Assembly (NCBI RefSeq): GCF_004522105.1
Contig: NZ_SPUJ01000003.1
Location: 124,001-188,000, forward strand
Direction of reading: 5' to 3'
Source of the DNA: Nocardioides sp. 1609
GTDB taxonomy: Bacteria; Actinomycetota; Actinomycetes; Propionibacteriales; Nocardioidaceae
Length of the DNA: 64,000 nt
Positions 9,019 through 17,373 of the stretch are shown one piece after another. Every line of letters starts with the position of its first letter. Positions within the stretch are counted from its first letter, which is position 1. The position numbers and the translations under genes were made by a program. Under the pieces are notes generated by a model. The model did no database searches, was not told the origin of the DNA, and saw only the letters and a program-made list of their open reading frames with translations.

Positions 9019-9311
9019 AGTACGTGCTGATCGGCCTGCTGAAGGCCTACCGGTTCGCGATCAGCCCGCTCTACGGCCAGGTCTGCCGCTACTACCCCAC
9101 GTGCTCGGCCTACGCGCTCGAGGCCGTGCAGGTGCACGGCAGCGTCAAGGGATCGTGGCTGGCTGCGCGCCGGGTGGCACGCTGTCACCCGTGGGCGGCC
9201 GGCGGGGTCGACAAGGTCCCGCCCCGCGTGCCCCGGGGCTCGCGCCCCACCGGGTCTGTCCTGCCCCCCGACCAGCCCGTCAGCCAGCCCGTTTCCCAGC
9301 AAGGAGCTTGA
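9015..9311 (+). CDS. yidD: Membrane protein insertion efficiency factor YidD
   Basis: 98 residues. The family core is YRFAISPLYGQVCRYYPTC (about 12-30), then SAYALEAVQVHG and ARRVARCHPW. GTG start at 9015 overlaps the rnpA stop by 4 nt. It sits in the canonical rnpA-yidD-yidC order and probably assists YidC-dependent insertion. A divergent second copy is at 425-844. Confidence 0.96.
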   Translation: MKYVLIGLLKAYRFAISPLYGQVCRYYPTCSAYALEAVQVHGSVKGSWLAARRVARCHPWAAGGVDKVPPRVPRGSRPTGSVLPPDQPVSQPVSQQGA

Positions 9312-9317
9312 GTACCC

Positions 9318-10472
9318 GTGGGTTTCCTCTCCGACATCGGCAGCTTCATCATGACGCCGCTGTACTACGCCATCTCCGGCATCATGCTCGCCTGGCACGA
9401 GCTGCTGAGCACCTTCATGGACCCCGAGGGCGGGCTCTCCTGGGCGCTGTCGATCATCGGCCTGACCCTGGTGATCCGGGTGCTGCTGATCCCGCTGTTC
9501 GTCAAGCAGATCAAGTCGCAGCGCAACATGCAGCTGATCCAGCCCAAGGTCAAGGAGCTGCAGAAGAAGTACGGCCACGACCGGCAGCGGCTGGGCGAGG
9601 AGACGATGAAGCTCTACAAGGACGCGGGCACCAACCCGTTCGCGTCCTGCCTCCCGCTCATCCTGCAGATGCCGATCTTCTTCGCGCTGTTCCGGATCCT
9701 CGACCAGGCGTCGAAGAACGGGGAGGGCCGCGGCTTCCTGAGCGACGCTCGTGCCAAGGACTTCGCCGACTCGCTGATCTTCGGTCACATCCCGATCAAG
9801 GAGTCGTTCTGGCAGGCCCGCGTCTGGGGTGACGACGGTGACGTCACGGTGATGCTGGTCGCCGTCGTCCTGGTGATCGCGATGACCGCCACGACCTTCA
9901 CCACGCAGCGCCAGCTGATGAGCAAGAACATGCCGGCCGACGCTCTCTCCGGCCCCTACGCCCAGCAGCAGAAGGTGCTGCTCTACGTGCTGCCGCTCGT
10001 CTTCGGCATCAGCGGCGTGGCCTTCCCAATCGGCGTCCTGCTCTACTGGACGACGTCGAACCTGTGGACGATGGGCCAGCAGTTCTACGTGATCCGCAAC
10101 AACCCGGCCCCCGGTACGCCGGCCTTCAAGGCGAAGCAGGACCGTGACGTCGCCAAGGGCCGCGCCAAGGGCATCGCGGCCGGCGAGGTCGAGCCCGAGC
10201 CGGAGCCCGAGCTGGAGCGGCGTCCCGCCGTCCGCCAGCAGCCGCGGCGCCAGACCAAGGCGCAGCGCCAGGCGGCGGCCCGTCCCGCCCGCCCCACCGA
10301 GACCCCGCGCCCCTCCCCCGCGGGCCCGTCGCTCGACAAGACGCCGTCCTCCGGGGCGGCCGAGTCGAGCGAGGCGTCCCCGGGGCCGACCACCGGAGGG
10401 GCGACTCGTCCCGCCGGCGGCCGGACGGGCGTTCCCAGCAAGAACAAGAAGAAGAAGCAGGGAGGCCGCTGA
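9318..10472 (+). CDS. yidC: Membrane protein insertase YidC/OxaA
   Basis: 384 residues with an Oxa1-type core (about residues 30-270): five hydrophobic segments, a charged cytoplasmic loop with KEQKKYG-like sequence, and a basic Pro-rich C-terminal tail ending in KKKKQGGR. It inserts and folds membrane proteins. GTG start at 9318 with AAGGAG 11 nt upstream. Its TGA overlaps the ATG of jag. Confidence 0.97.
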   Translation: MGFLSDIGSFIMTPLYYAISGIMLAWHELLSTFMDPEGGLSWALSIIGLTLVIRVLLIPLFVKQIKSQRNMQLIQPKVKELQKKYGHDRQRLGEETMKLYKDAGTNPFASCLPLILQMPIFFALFRILDQASKNGEGRGFLSDARAKDFADSLIFGHIPIKESFWQARVWGDDGDVTVMLVAVVLVIAMTATTFTTQRQLMSKNMPADALSGPYAQQQKVLLYVLPLVFGISGVAFPIGVLLYWTTSNLWTMGQQFYVIRNNPAPGTPAFKAKQDRDVAKGRAKGIAAGEVEPEPEPELERRPAVRQQPRRQTKAQRQAAARPARPTETPRPSPAGPSLDKTPSSGAAESSEASPGPTTGGATRPAGGRTGVPSKNKKKKQGGR

Positions 10473-11110
10473 TGAGCGCCGACACCGAGATGACCCAGCA
10501 CGACGAGCAGGGTCCGGACGAGCAGGTTCCGGGCGAGCAGGTTCCGGGCGGGCAGGTTCCGGGCGAGCAGGTTCCGGGCGAGGTGGTCCCGGACGAGCAG
10601 GGCCCCAGCAGCGGGGTCGAGGACGGACCGACGTCCGCTCGGCCGTCCGGCCGGCTCGAGCAGCTCGAGCAGGAGGGCGACATCGCTGCGGACTACCTGG
10701 AGGAGCTCCTCGACATCGCCGACCTCGACGGCGACCTCGACATGGACGTGGAGGGCGACCGGGCGGCGGTCTCGATCGTGGGTGCCGAGCTCCAGCAGCT
10801 CGTGGGGCGCAACGGCGAGGTGCTCGAGGCGCTCCAGGAGCTCACCCGGCTCGCGGTGTACCGCGAGACCGGCGAGCGCTCCCGCCTGATGCTCGACGTC
10901 TCCGGCTTCCGCGCCGCGCGGCGCGCGACGCTGGAGGAGCTGGCCGCCGAGACCGTGACCCAGGTCCGCGAGTCCGGAGCCCCGGTCTCGCTCGACCCGA
11001 TGTCGCCGTTCGAGCGCAAGGTGGTGCACGACGCCATCGCCGACGCCGGGCTGACGTCGGAGTCCGAGGGCGTGGAGCCCCGGCGCTACGTGGTCGTCCT
11101 GCCCCAGTGA
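10472..11110 (+). CDS. jag: Jag/KhpB-like RNA-binding protein (KH and R3H domains)
   Basis: 212 residues. A KH-like domain (about 85-145, with VGRNGEVLEALQ) precedes an R3H domain (about 150-212, SPFERKVVHDAIAD and RRYVVVLP). KhpB-type proteins bind RNA and affect envelope growth. The first 50 residues hold imperfect pentapeptide repeats of the type VPGEQ/VPGGQ, encoded by 15-bp tandem repeats at about 10515-10590. Start ATG overlaps the yidC stop. Confidence 0.93.
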   Translation: MSADTEMTQHDEQGPDEQVPGEQVPGGQVPGEQVPGEVVPDEQGPSSGVEDGPTSARPSGRLEQLEQEGDIAADYLEELLDIADLDGDLDMDVEGDRAAVSIVGAELQQLVGRNGEVLEALQELTRLAVYRETGERSRLMLDVSGFRAARRATLEELAAETVTQVRESGAPVSLDPMSPFERKVVHDAIADAGLTSESEGVEPRRYVVVLPQ

Positions 11111-11147
11111 GCCCCTGTAGGTGCGGACTCCGTGACCGGGTCCCCGC

Positions 11148-11921
11148 GTGACGGACGACGTTTCACGTGAAACACCCCCCGTGCCGGACGAGGCCCGGGG
11201 GGTGTTTCCGCCTGATCGCCTGTCCCTGGCCGAGCGGTTCGCCGAGCTGCTGGCGACCGACGGCGTGGTGCGCGGCCTGATCGGTCCCCGTGAGGCGCCG
11301 CGTCTCTGGGAGCGGCACCTCCTCAACTGCGCCGTGCTGGCCCAGGAGGTCCCGGACGGCGCGGCGGTCTGCGATGTCGGTTCGGGTGCCGGACTGCCGG
11401 GGATCGTGCTGGCCGTCGCTCGGCCCGACCTGACCGTGACCCTGGTGGAGCCGTTGCTGCGTCGGACGACGTTCCTCGACGAGGTGGTGGCCGAGCTCGG
11501 GCTGGCCGTCACCGTGCGTCGCGCCCGCGCGGAGGCGCTCCACGGTGTGGAGCGCTTCGACGTGGTGACCTCGCGTGCGGTCGCCCCGCTCGGGCGCCTG
11601 CTCGACTGGAGCATGCCACTGGTCTCACCACATGGATCGCTCGTGGCGATGAAGGGCTCGAACGTCGGCGCAGAGGTCGTCGAGGCTGCCGAAGAGCTCC
11701 GGGCCTGGCGTTGCGCGGCACCGGTGGTGCTCGAGCTCGGGGCCGGTCTGATCCCGTCCACCACCCACGCCGTCCGGGTCGCGTGGGCGGACCCGGCGTC
11801 GGTATCGTGGCCGCCCTCGCGTCGTTCCGCAGGAGGTCGCGGGTCCCACGGGGGCCCGTCGCGTCCGGCGGGTCCTCGGGGGCGCGGTGGCAGGGCCGGA
11901 GGGCGTCGGCGTCCGTCGTGA
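11148..11921 (+). CDS. rsmG: 16S rRNA (guanine-527-N7) methyltransferase RsmG
   Basis: 257 residues with SAM-binding motif CDVGSGAGLPG (about residues 76-86) and the family-typical LLNCAVL and SRAVAPL segments. It methylates G527 of 16S rRNA. After about residue 215 comes a Gly/Arg/Pro-rich tail beyond the domain. Codons 5-9 (VSRET) are encoded by a parS site, a common actinobacterial arrangement. Confidence 0.95.
   Translation: MTDDVSRETPPVPDEARGVFPPDRLSLAERFAELLATDGVVRGLIGPREAPRLWERHLLNCAVLAQEVPDGAAVCDVGSGAGLPGIVLAVARPDLTVTLVEPLLRRTTFLDEVVAELGLAVTVRRARAEALHGVERFDVVTSRAVAPLGRLLDWSMPLVSPHGSLVAMKGSNVGAEVVEAAEELRAWRCAAPVVLELGAGLIPSTTHAVRVAWADPASVSWPPSRRSAGGRGSHGGPSRPAGPRGRGGRAGGRRRPS
11159..11174. 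promoter_or_regulatory. parS: parS centromere site 1
   Basis: CGTTTCACGTGAAACA differs by one base from the consensus TGTTTCACGTGAAACA, in which the core TTTCACGTGAAA is palindromic. It lies inside the first codons of rsmG, about 5 kb from oriC, where ParB would nucleate. Confidence 0.9.
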
Positions 11922-11947
11922 GCAGCTGCCGGAGCTGCCTGCAGAAG

Positions 11948-11991
11948 TTATCCACCGGTGGGTTCCCGCCTGAGAGGGCAAGTTTTCCACA
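11948..11991. promoter_or_regulatory. DnaA-box-like pair upstream of parA
   Basis: TTATCCACC (11948-11956) and TTTTCCACA (11983-11991) each differ by one base from a DnaA box form. They lie in the rsmG-parA gap, in an unusually A/T-containing stretch. They could tie parAB transcription to DnaA, but two sites are weak evidence. Confidence 0.4.
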
Positions 11992-12049
11992 GGTAGTCCC
12001 GAGTTTTCCCCAGGCTTGATCCCGCATTGGCAGTGAGCCGATCCGGACG

Positions 12050-12065
12050 TGTTTCACGTGAAACG
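12050..12065. promoter_or_regulatory. parS: parS centromere site 2
   Basis: TGTTTCACGTGAAACG matches the parS consensus at 15 of 16 positions. It lies 9 bp before the preferred parA start, so ParB binding here could also repress parAB. Confidence 0.92.
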
Positions 12066-12074
12066 GAGTCACCA

Positions 12075-13085
12075 GTGTCGAACACCCCTCCCCCGCCAAG
12101 CCGACCCACGGGCCGCCCGACGGGCCGACCGACCGTGCGCACCGCCGGCGACCTCGCGTCGTACGACGCGGGCTTCGACTCCGAGGAGACCCCGCTGGCG
12201 CGCGCTGCCCAGCACACCCTGCTGGCCCGGCGCACCACGACCAGCACCGGGGGCAGCCTGAGCGCCGTCCCCCGCCCGCGCGGCACGCGGGTCATGGTCG
12301 TCGCCAACCAGAAGGGCGGCGTGGGCAAGACGACGACGACGGTCAACATCGCCGCCGCCCTGGCGCAGCTCGGCCAGCGGGTCCTGGTCATCGATCTCGA
12401 CCCCCAGGGCAACGCGTCCACGGCGCTCAGCATCGAGCACCGGCGGGGCGTGCCGTCGACCTACGACGCGCTGGTCGACGGCCGAGCGCTGGTCGACATC
12501 GCCCAGCCCTGCCCCGAGCTGCCCTCCCTGTACGTCGTCCCGGCCACGATCGACCTGGCCGGCGCCGAGATCGAGCTCGTCAGCGTGGTGGCCCGCGAGG
12601 GACGCCTGCGCAAGGCGATCCACGCCCACCCGCTCGTGGGTGCTGAGTCCCTGGCCGGCGAGGACCGGTTCGACTACGTGTTGATCGACTGTCCACCGTC
12701 GCTGGGCCTGCTCACGCTGAACGCGCTGGTCGCCGGCGACGAGATGCTGATCCCCATCCAGGCGGAGTACTACGCCCTCGAGGGGCTGGGGCAGCTGCTG
12801 GAGACCGTCGACATGGTCCGCGCGCACCTCAACCCGGACCTCGCGGTCTCCACGATCCTGATGACGATGTACGACGCCCGCACGCGGCTCGCGGCCGGCG
12901 TGGCCGAGGAGGTGCGCAGCCACTTCGGTGACCAGGTGCTCCGCACCAACATCCCGCGCTCGGTGCGGGTCTCCGAGGCGCCGTCGTACGGCCAGACCGT
13001 GATGACCTACGACCCGGGCTCGCCCGGCGCGCTCTCCTACCTCGAGGCGGCCCGCGAGATCGCGACCAAGGGCGTGCACGGATGA
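12075..13085 (+). CDS. parA: Chromosome-partitioning ATPase ParA (Soj)
   Basis: 336 residues from the GTG at 12075, chosen because GGAG lies 6 nt upstream; in-frame TTG 12027 and GTG 12033 would extend it across parS. A Pro/Arg-rich N-terminal tail of about 70 residues precedes the deviant Walker A ATPase (NQKGGVGKTTTTVN), with IDCPPSLG and switch regions following. It drives ParB-parS movement. It overlaps parB by 4 nt. Confidence 0.96.
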   Translation: MSNTPPPPSRPTGRPTGRPTVRTAGDLASYDAGFDSEETPLARAAQHTLLARRTTTSTGGSLSAVPRPRGTRVMVVANQKGGVGKTTTTVNIAAALAQLGQRVLVIDLDPQGNASTALSIEHRRGVPSTYDALVDGRALVDIAQPCPELPSLYVVPATIDLAGAEIELVSVVAREGRLRKAIHAHPLVGAESLAGEDRFDYVLIDCPPSLGLLTLNALVAGDEMLIPIQAEYYALEGLGQLLETVDMVRAHLNPDLAVSTILMTMYDARTRLAAGVAEEVRSHFGDQVLRTNIPRSVRVSEAPSYGQTVMTYDPGSPGALSYLEAAREIATKGVHG

Positions 13086-14062
13086 GCGGCTCGTCCGGGC
13101 AGCGTCGGGGCCTGGGCCGTGGGCTGGGTTCGTTGATCCCGACCGGACCGCCTCCGTCGGCGGCCTCGCCGGCCGACCGGTCGCCCTCGTCCGGCGCCGG
13201 GGGAGGGGGAGGGGACGAGTCGGCGCCCGAGGGCCTGGCCCCGGTCGCCGGTGCGTACTTCGCCGAGCTCCCGATCGACCAGATCGTGCCGAACGCCGTC
13301 CAGCCGCGCCAGGTCTTCGACGAGGAGGCGATGGCCGAGCTCGTGCACTCGGTGACGGAGGTCGGGCTGCTCCAGCCGATCGTGGTGCGGCGCACCGGAC
13401 CGGACGCCTACGAGCTGATCATGGGCGAGCGCCGCTGGCGCGCCTCGCAGCAGGCCGGACTCACCGCGATCCCGGCGATCGTGCGGCAGACCGACGACGT
13501 CGACATGCTCCGCGACGCGCTCCTGGAGAACCTGCACCGCAGCCAGCTCAACCCGCTCGAGGAGGCGGCTGCCTACGCCCAGCTCCTGGAGGACTTCGGG
13601 TGCACCCACGAGGAGCTCGCCACCCGGATCGGCCGCTCGCGACCGCAGATCAGCAACACGCTCCGGCTGATGCGGCTGAGTCCCGCGGTGCAGCGCCGCG
13701 TCGCCGCCGGCGTCCTCTCCGCGGGACACGCTCGCAGCCTGCTGTCCGTGGAGGACGGCGACCTGCAGGACCGGCTCGCCCAGCGCGTGGTCGCCGAGGG
13801 CATCAGCGTGCGCGCGCTGGAGGAGATCGTCGCCGTCGCGGACGGCGAGCTGTCCGGACGCACCCGGCGCACGCGGAGCAGGCCGGTGGCTCCCGGGCTC
13901 GCCGACCTCGCTGAGCGGCTGTCGGACCGCCTCGAGACCCGGGTGAAGGTCGACCTCGGTCAGCGCAAGGGCAAGATCACCGTCGAGTTCGCGACGCTGG
14001 AGGACCTGCGCCGCATCGTCGACGTGATGGACCCGCGCAACCGCGACGACCGCCCGATCTAG
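13082..14062 (+). CDS. parB: Chromosome-partitioning protein ParB (Spo0J)
   Basis: 326 residues. The CTP-binding ParB/Srx domain holds the MGERRWRA motif (about residue 114) and the ENLHRSQLNPLEEA box. A helix-turn-helix (RIGRSRPQISNTLRLMRL) recognises parS, and a C-terminal dimerisation region ends the protein. ATG start overlaps the parA stop. Two parS sites lie within 2 kb upstream. Confidence 0.97.
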   Translation: MSGSSGQRRGLGRGLGSLIPTGPPPSAASPADRSPSSGAGGGGGDESAPEGLAPVAGAYFAELPIDQIVPNAVQPRQVFDEEAMAELVHSVTEVGLLQPIVVRRTGPDAYELIMGERRWRASQQAGLTAIPAIVRQTDDVDMLRDALLENLHRSQLNPLEEAAAYAQLLEDFGCTHEELATRIGRSRPQISNTLRLMRLSPAVQRRVAAGVLSAGHARSLLSVEDGDLQDRLAQRVVAEGISVRALEEIVAVADGELSGRTRRTRSRPVAPGLADLAERLSDRLETRVKVDLGQRKGKITVEFATLEDLRRIVDVMDPRNRDDRPI

Positions 14063-14081
14063 GTCTCACCGCACAAGAACT

Positions 14082-14095
14082 ACTTGTCGACAAGT
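14082..14095. repeat. Perfect 14-bp palindrome after parB
   Basis: ACTTGTCGACAAGT is a perfect palindrome in the 77-bp gap between the convergent parB and acyltransferase genes. Related half-sites (AGTAGACAAAG, CGACTTGTAGAC) follow within 35 bp. It resembles the cluster inside dnaA at 7513-7544. It lacks the G/C stem and T tract of a typical terminator; a protein-binding site is equally possible. Confidence 0.5.
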
Positions 14096-14139
14096 CGATA
14101 AGTAGACAAAGCGACTTGTAGACTCGTCGGGGTCGGTCG

Positions 14140-14913
14140 CTACTTCCGCTTCGCGGCGCGCTGCTCGGCCCGCCGGGCGGCGCGAGCACGCTTCTCCTCG
14201 GCGTCCAGGCGGACGGCCTCCTCGGGAGTCGGCGCACTGCCGCCGTACGCCGCCGGCAGCCACCACGACCCGGGGGGCTGCTCGGCGGCCGGGTAGGTGC
14301 GGATGGTCTCGTCGAGCAGCGCGGTCATCACCCGGTGCAGCGTCGCGGTCTCGCCCACCGGGTCCGCACCCGTCGGGTGCAGCGGCGGGGCGCAGCTGAC
14401 CGCGATCGTCTTGCCGCGACCGAAGTCGCGGTCGTGGTCCTTGGTCATCATCCGGTGCGTCCCCCAGAGGATGACCGGGACGACCGGGACGCCGGCCTCG
14501 GCGGCGATCCGCACGGCGCCGGTCTTGAACTCCTTGAGCTGGAAGGAGCGGGAGATGGTCGCCTCGGGGAAGATGCCGACCGCCTCGCCGGCCCGGAGGT
14601 ACTCGACGGCCTTCGCCGCCGAGGCCACGCCGGCGCCCCGGTCGACCTCGATGTGGTGGAACGAGCGCATGACCGGCCCCCCGACCGGGTGGTCGAAGAT
14701 CTCCTTCTTGGCCATGAAGCGCACCAGCCGTCCGGACGGGTTCGCGGCGAGGCCGCCGTAGACGAAGTCGACGTAGCTGATGTGGTTCACCGCGAGCATC
14801 ACGCCGCCGGTGCGGGGGACGTGCTCGGTGCCGCTCATCTGGAAGGTCTGTCCGAGAGCACGGAACAACGTCTTCGCGGTCAGGATCACGGGCGGGTAGG
14901 TCAGGTCGCGCAT
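14140..14913 (-). CDS. 1-acyl-sn-glycerol-3-phosphate acyltransferase family protein (PlsC-like)
   Basis: 257 residues with acyltransferase motif I NHISYVD (His44, Asp49), the FMAKKE region, motif III FPEATIS, and VPVILWG. The family acylates lysophosphatidate in membrane phospholipid synthesis, though the exact acceptor is unproven. A basic C-terminal tail (EEKRARAARRAEQ) is typical of actinobacterial members. The next gene upstream is the aminotransferase on the same strand, 55 nt away. Confidence 0.88.
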   Translation of the reverse strand: MRDLTYPPVILTAKTLFRALGQTFQMSGTEHVPRTGGVMLAVNHISYVDFVYGGLAANPSGRLVRFMAKKEIFDHPVGGPVMRSFHHIEVDRGAGVASAAKAVEYLRAGEAVGIFPEATISRSFQLKEFKTGAVRIAAEAGVPVVPVILWGTHRMMTKDHDRDFGRGKTIAVSCAPPLHPTGADPVGETATLHRVMTALLDETIRTYPAAEQPPGSWWLPAAYGGSAPTPEEAVRLDAEEKRARAARRAEQRAAKRK

Positions 14914-14968
14914 GCGGTGGCTCCTGGACGGTGGGACAGGGCGATGAGGTGGAGCGGGCGGCGGGCGG

Positions 14969-16183
14969 TCAGCGGCGGGTGGCGAGGAAGTCGGCGATCC
15001 GGCCGATCGCCTCCTCGAGCATGGCGACGTCGGGCAGGGTCACCAGCCGGAAGTGGTCGGGGCGCGGCCAGTTGAAGCCGGTGCCGTGGGTGACCAGGAG
15101 CTTCTTGGCGCGCAGCAGGTCGATGACGAACGCCTCGTCGTCCTCGATCGCGTACACGGCGGGGTCGAGCCGGGGGAAGCAGTAGAGGGCGCCGCTCGGC
15201 CGCACCGACGAGACGCCGGGGATCTCGTTGAGCAACCGGTGCGCCAGCATGCTCTGCTCGTAGAACCGTCCTCCGGGGACGATCAGCTCCTCGATCGACT
15301 GGTAGCCGCCGAGGGCGGTCTGGATCGCGTGCTGCGCGGGCACGTTGGCGCACATCCGCATGTTGGCGATGAGGGTCAGGCCCTCGAGGAAGTCGGTCGC
15401 GACCTCCTGGGGACCGGAGATCATCACCCAGCCGGCGCGGTAGCCGCAGACGCGGTAGGCCTTCGAGAGCCCGCTGAAGGTGAGGCACAGGACGTCGTCC
15501 CCGGCGGCGGCGGCCGCGTGGTGGTGCACGGCGTCGTCGAAGAGGATCTTCTCGTAGATCTCGTCGGCGAAGACGACCAGCTCGTGCCGGCGGGCGATGT
15601 CGACGAGGCCGGCCACGATCTCCTTGCTGTACACCGCCCCGGTCGGGTTGTTCGGGTTGATGATGACGATGCCCTGGGTGTTCTCGGTGATCTTCGACTC
15701 GATGTCGGCGAGGTCGGGGTTCCACCCGTTCTCCTCGTCGCAGAGGTAGTGCACCGGCGTGCCGCCCGACAGGGTCACCGCCCCGGTCCACAGCGGGTAG
15801 TCCGGCGCCGGGACCAGGATCTCGTTGCCGTCGTCGAGGAAGGCCTGCAGCACCATCGAGATCAGCTCGGAGACGCCGTTGCCGATGAAGACGTCGTCGA
15901 CGGTCGTCTCGCGCAGCCCGCGCTGCTGGTAGTACTGGGCCACCGCGGTGCGCGCGGAGAAGATGCCCCGGGAGTCGCTGTAGCCCTGCGAGTGGGCCAG
16001 GTGGTGGGCCACGTCGGCGAGGATCGCCTCGGGCGCCTCGAAGCCGAACGGCGCCGGGTTGCCGATGTTCAGCTTCAGGACGCGGTGGCCCTCGGCCTCG
16101 AGGCGCTGGGCCTCCACGAGGATCGGACCCCGCACGTCGTAGCGGACATCGTGGAGCTTCTTGCTCTGGCGGATCTGACGCAC
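14969..16183 (-). CDS. Pyridoxal phosphate aminotransferase, AlaA-type (probable alanine transaminase)
   Basis: 404 residues, class I/II aminotransferase fold. Visible residues include NPNNPTGAVY, the FADEIYEKIL segment and the PLP lysine in SGLSKAYR (Lys241), followed by GYRAGW. The N-terminus RQSKKLHDVRYDVRGP is characteristic of the AlaA subgroup that converts pyruvate and glutamate to alanine. The GTG at 16183 has GAGGA about 8 nt upstream; the longer frame to 16240 lacks one. Confidence 0.9.
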   Translation of the reverse strand: MRQIRQSKKLHDVRYDVRGPILVEAQRLEAEGHRVLKLNIGNPAPFGFEAPEAILADVAHHLAHSQGYSDSRGIFSARTAVAQYYQQRGLRETTVDDVFIGNGVSELISMVLQAFLDDGNEILVPAPDYPLWTGAVTLSGGTPVHYLCDEENGWNPDLADIESKITENTQGIVIINPNNPTGAVYSKEIVAGLVDIARRHELVVFADEIYEKILFDDAVHHHAAAAAGDDVLCLTFSGLSKAYRVCGYRAGWVMISGPQEVATDFLEGLTLIANMRMCANVPAQHAIQTALGGYQSIEELIVPGGRFYEQSMLAHRLLNEIPGVSSVRPSGALYCFPRLDPAVYAIEDDEAFVIDLLRAKKLLVTHGTGFNWPRPDHFRLVTLPDVAMLEEAIGRIADFLATRR

Positions 16184-16238
16184 CTCGGCATCCTCGCAGG
16201 TCACCCCGCGGCCGCGCTGCCGCACTACCCTTGGAGCC

Positions 16239-16910
16239 ATGACGCGCCGGATGGTCCGGTTGACGCCCGACCGCCTCGAGGCGCTCGGTCGGGTCGGCGT
16301 GCCGTGCCACGGGTGCGTCCGCTGGGAGCTGGACCCCGTGCGCCGGGCCCGGCTCGACCGGACCGACGACCCCGTCGCGGGCGCCGTCGCCGAGAAGGAG
16401 GCCTGGCTCTCCCACGTGCTGCGCGAGTGGGGGTCGTGCGGGCGGGTGGCGCTGCTGGACGACGCCCCGGTCGGCTACGTCGTCTACGCCCCGCCGGCCT
16501 TCGTGCCGGGCGCTGCCGCGCACCCGACGGCGCCGGTCTCACCGGACGCCGTGCTGCTGACCACCGCCTACGTCGCCCCGCAGCACGCCGGCGGCGGGCT
16601 GGGCCGGGCCCTGGTGCAGGCGATGGCCCGTGACCTCGTCGAGCGCGGCGGCATCCGGGCCGTCGAGGCCTTCGGTGACACCCGCTCCCGGGGCCGGTGC
16701 GTGGTCAGCGCCGACTTCCTGGCCCGGGTGGGCTTCAAGACCCACCGCGCCCACCCCACGACGCCGCGGCTGCGGATGGAGCTGCGTTCGGCCCTGACCT
16801 GGAGGGACGAGGTCGAGGCGGCCGTCGAGCGGCTGGTCGGGGCGGTGCGGCCCCGGACGTCGCCCGCCCCGGCGCGGTCCCTGCGAGAAGCAGCGACCCC
16901 GGACGCCTGA
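16239..16910 (+). CDS. GNAT-family N-acetyltransferase
   Basis: 223 residues. The acetyl-CoA loop is in YVAPQHAGGGLGRALVQA (about 108-125), with a CHGCVRWE segment near the N-terminus typical of a conserved actinobacterial subgroup found beside thioredoxin genes. Substrate unknown. The TGA stop is the loop of a strong terminator hairpin shared with the converging trxA. Confidence 0.8.
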   Translation: MTRRMVRLTPDRLEALGRVGVPCHGCVRWELDPVRRARLDRTDDPVAGAVAEKEAWLSHVLREWGSCGRVALLDDAPVGYVVYAPPAFVPGAAAHPTAPVSPDAVLLTTAYVAPQHAGGGLGRALVQAMARDLVERGGIRAVEAFGDTRSRGRCVVSADFLARVGFKTHRAHPTTPRLRMELRSALTWRDEVEAAVERLVGAVRPRTSPAPARSLREAATPDA

Positions 16911-16923
16911 GGCGTCCGGGGTC
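16895..16923. terminator. Bidirectional intrinsic terminator between the GNAT gene and trxA
   Basis: A perfect 13-bp stem (GACCCCGGACGCC at 16895-16907, GGCGTCCGGGGTC at 16911-16923) closes on a 3-nt loop that is the GNAT stop codon. The neighbouring genes converge. There is no T tract, as is usual in high-GC actinobacteria. Confidence 0.8.
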
Positions 16924-16948
16924 GGGTGCTGCGTGGAGGAGCCGCGTC

Positions 16949-17275
16949 TCAGGCGGTGAACTCCTCGAGCTCCTTGAGGAGCGCGGCCTTGGGGCGGGCG
17001 CCGACGATGCTGCGCACGACCTCGCCGCCCTGGTAGACGTTGATCGTCGGGATGCCCGTGACCCGGTAGGACGACGGGGTGACGGGGTTCTCGTCGACGT
17101 TCATCTTGAGGAACGTGATCTTCTCGCCGTGAACGGACTGGATCTCGTCGAGGATCGGGGCGACCTGGCGGCAGGGGCCGCACCACTCGGCCCAGAAGTC
17201 GACCAGGACCGGCTTCTCGGACTTGAGGACCTGTGCCTCGAACTCGGCGTCGGTGACGGCTGCGATGTTGCCCAC
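16949..17275 (-). CDS. trxA: Thioredoxin
   Basis: 108 residues with the active site WCGPC (Cys32, Cys35), the cis-proline in GIPTINVY, and full thioredoxin length. It reduces cytoplasmic disulfides. GTG start at 17275 with AAGGGAAG 4 nt upstream. It lies 98 nt downstream of trxB on the same strand. Confidence 0.97.
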   Translation of the reverse strand: MGNIAAVTDAEFEAQVLKSEKPVLVDFWAEWCGPCRQVAPILDEIQSVHGEKITFLKMNVDENPVTPSSYRVTGIPTINVYQGGEVVRSIVGARPKAALLKELEEFTA

Positions 17276-17373
17276 GGTGCTTCCCTTCTCTGCTGCTTCG
17301 GATGTCTCGGTGTACTGGCACAACGCCAGGGGTGCGGCCGGTGTTCCCGGTGCGGTGCCCCCGGTGCGCGACG

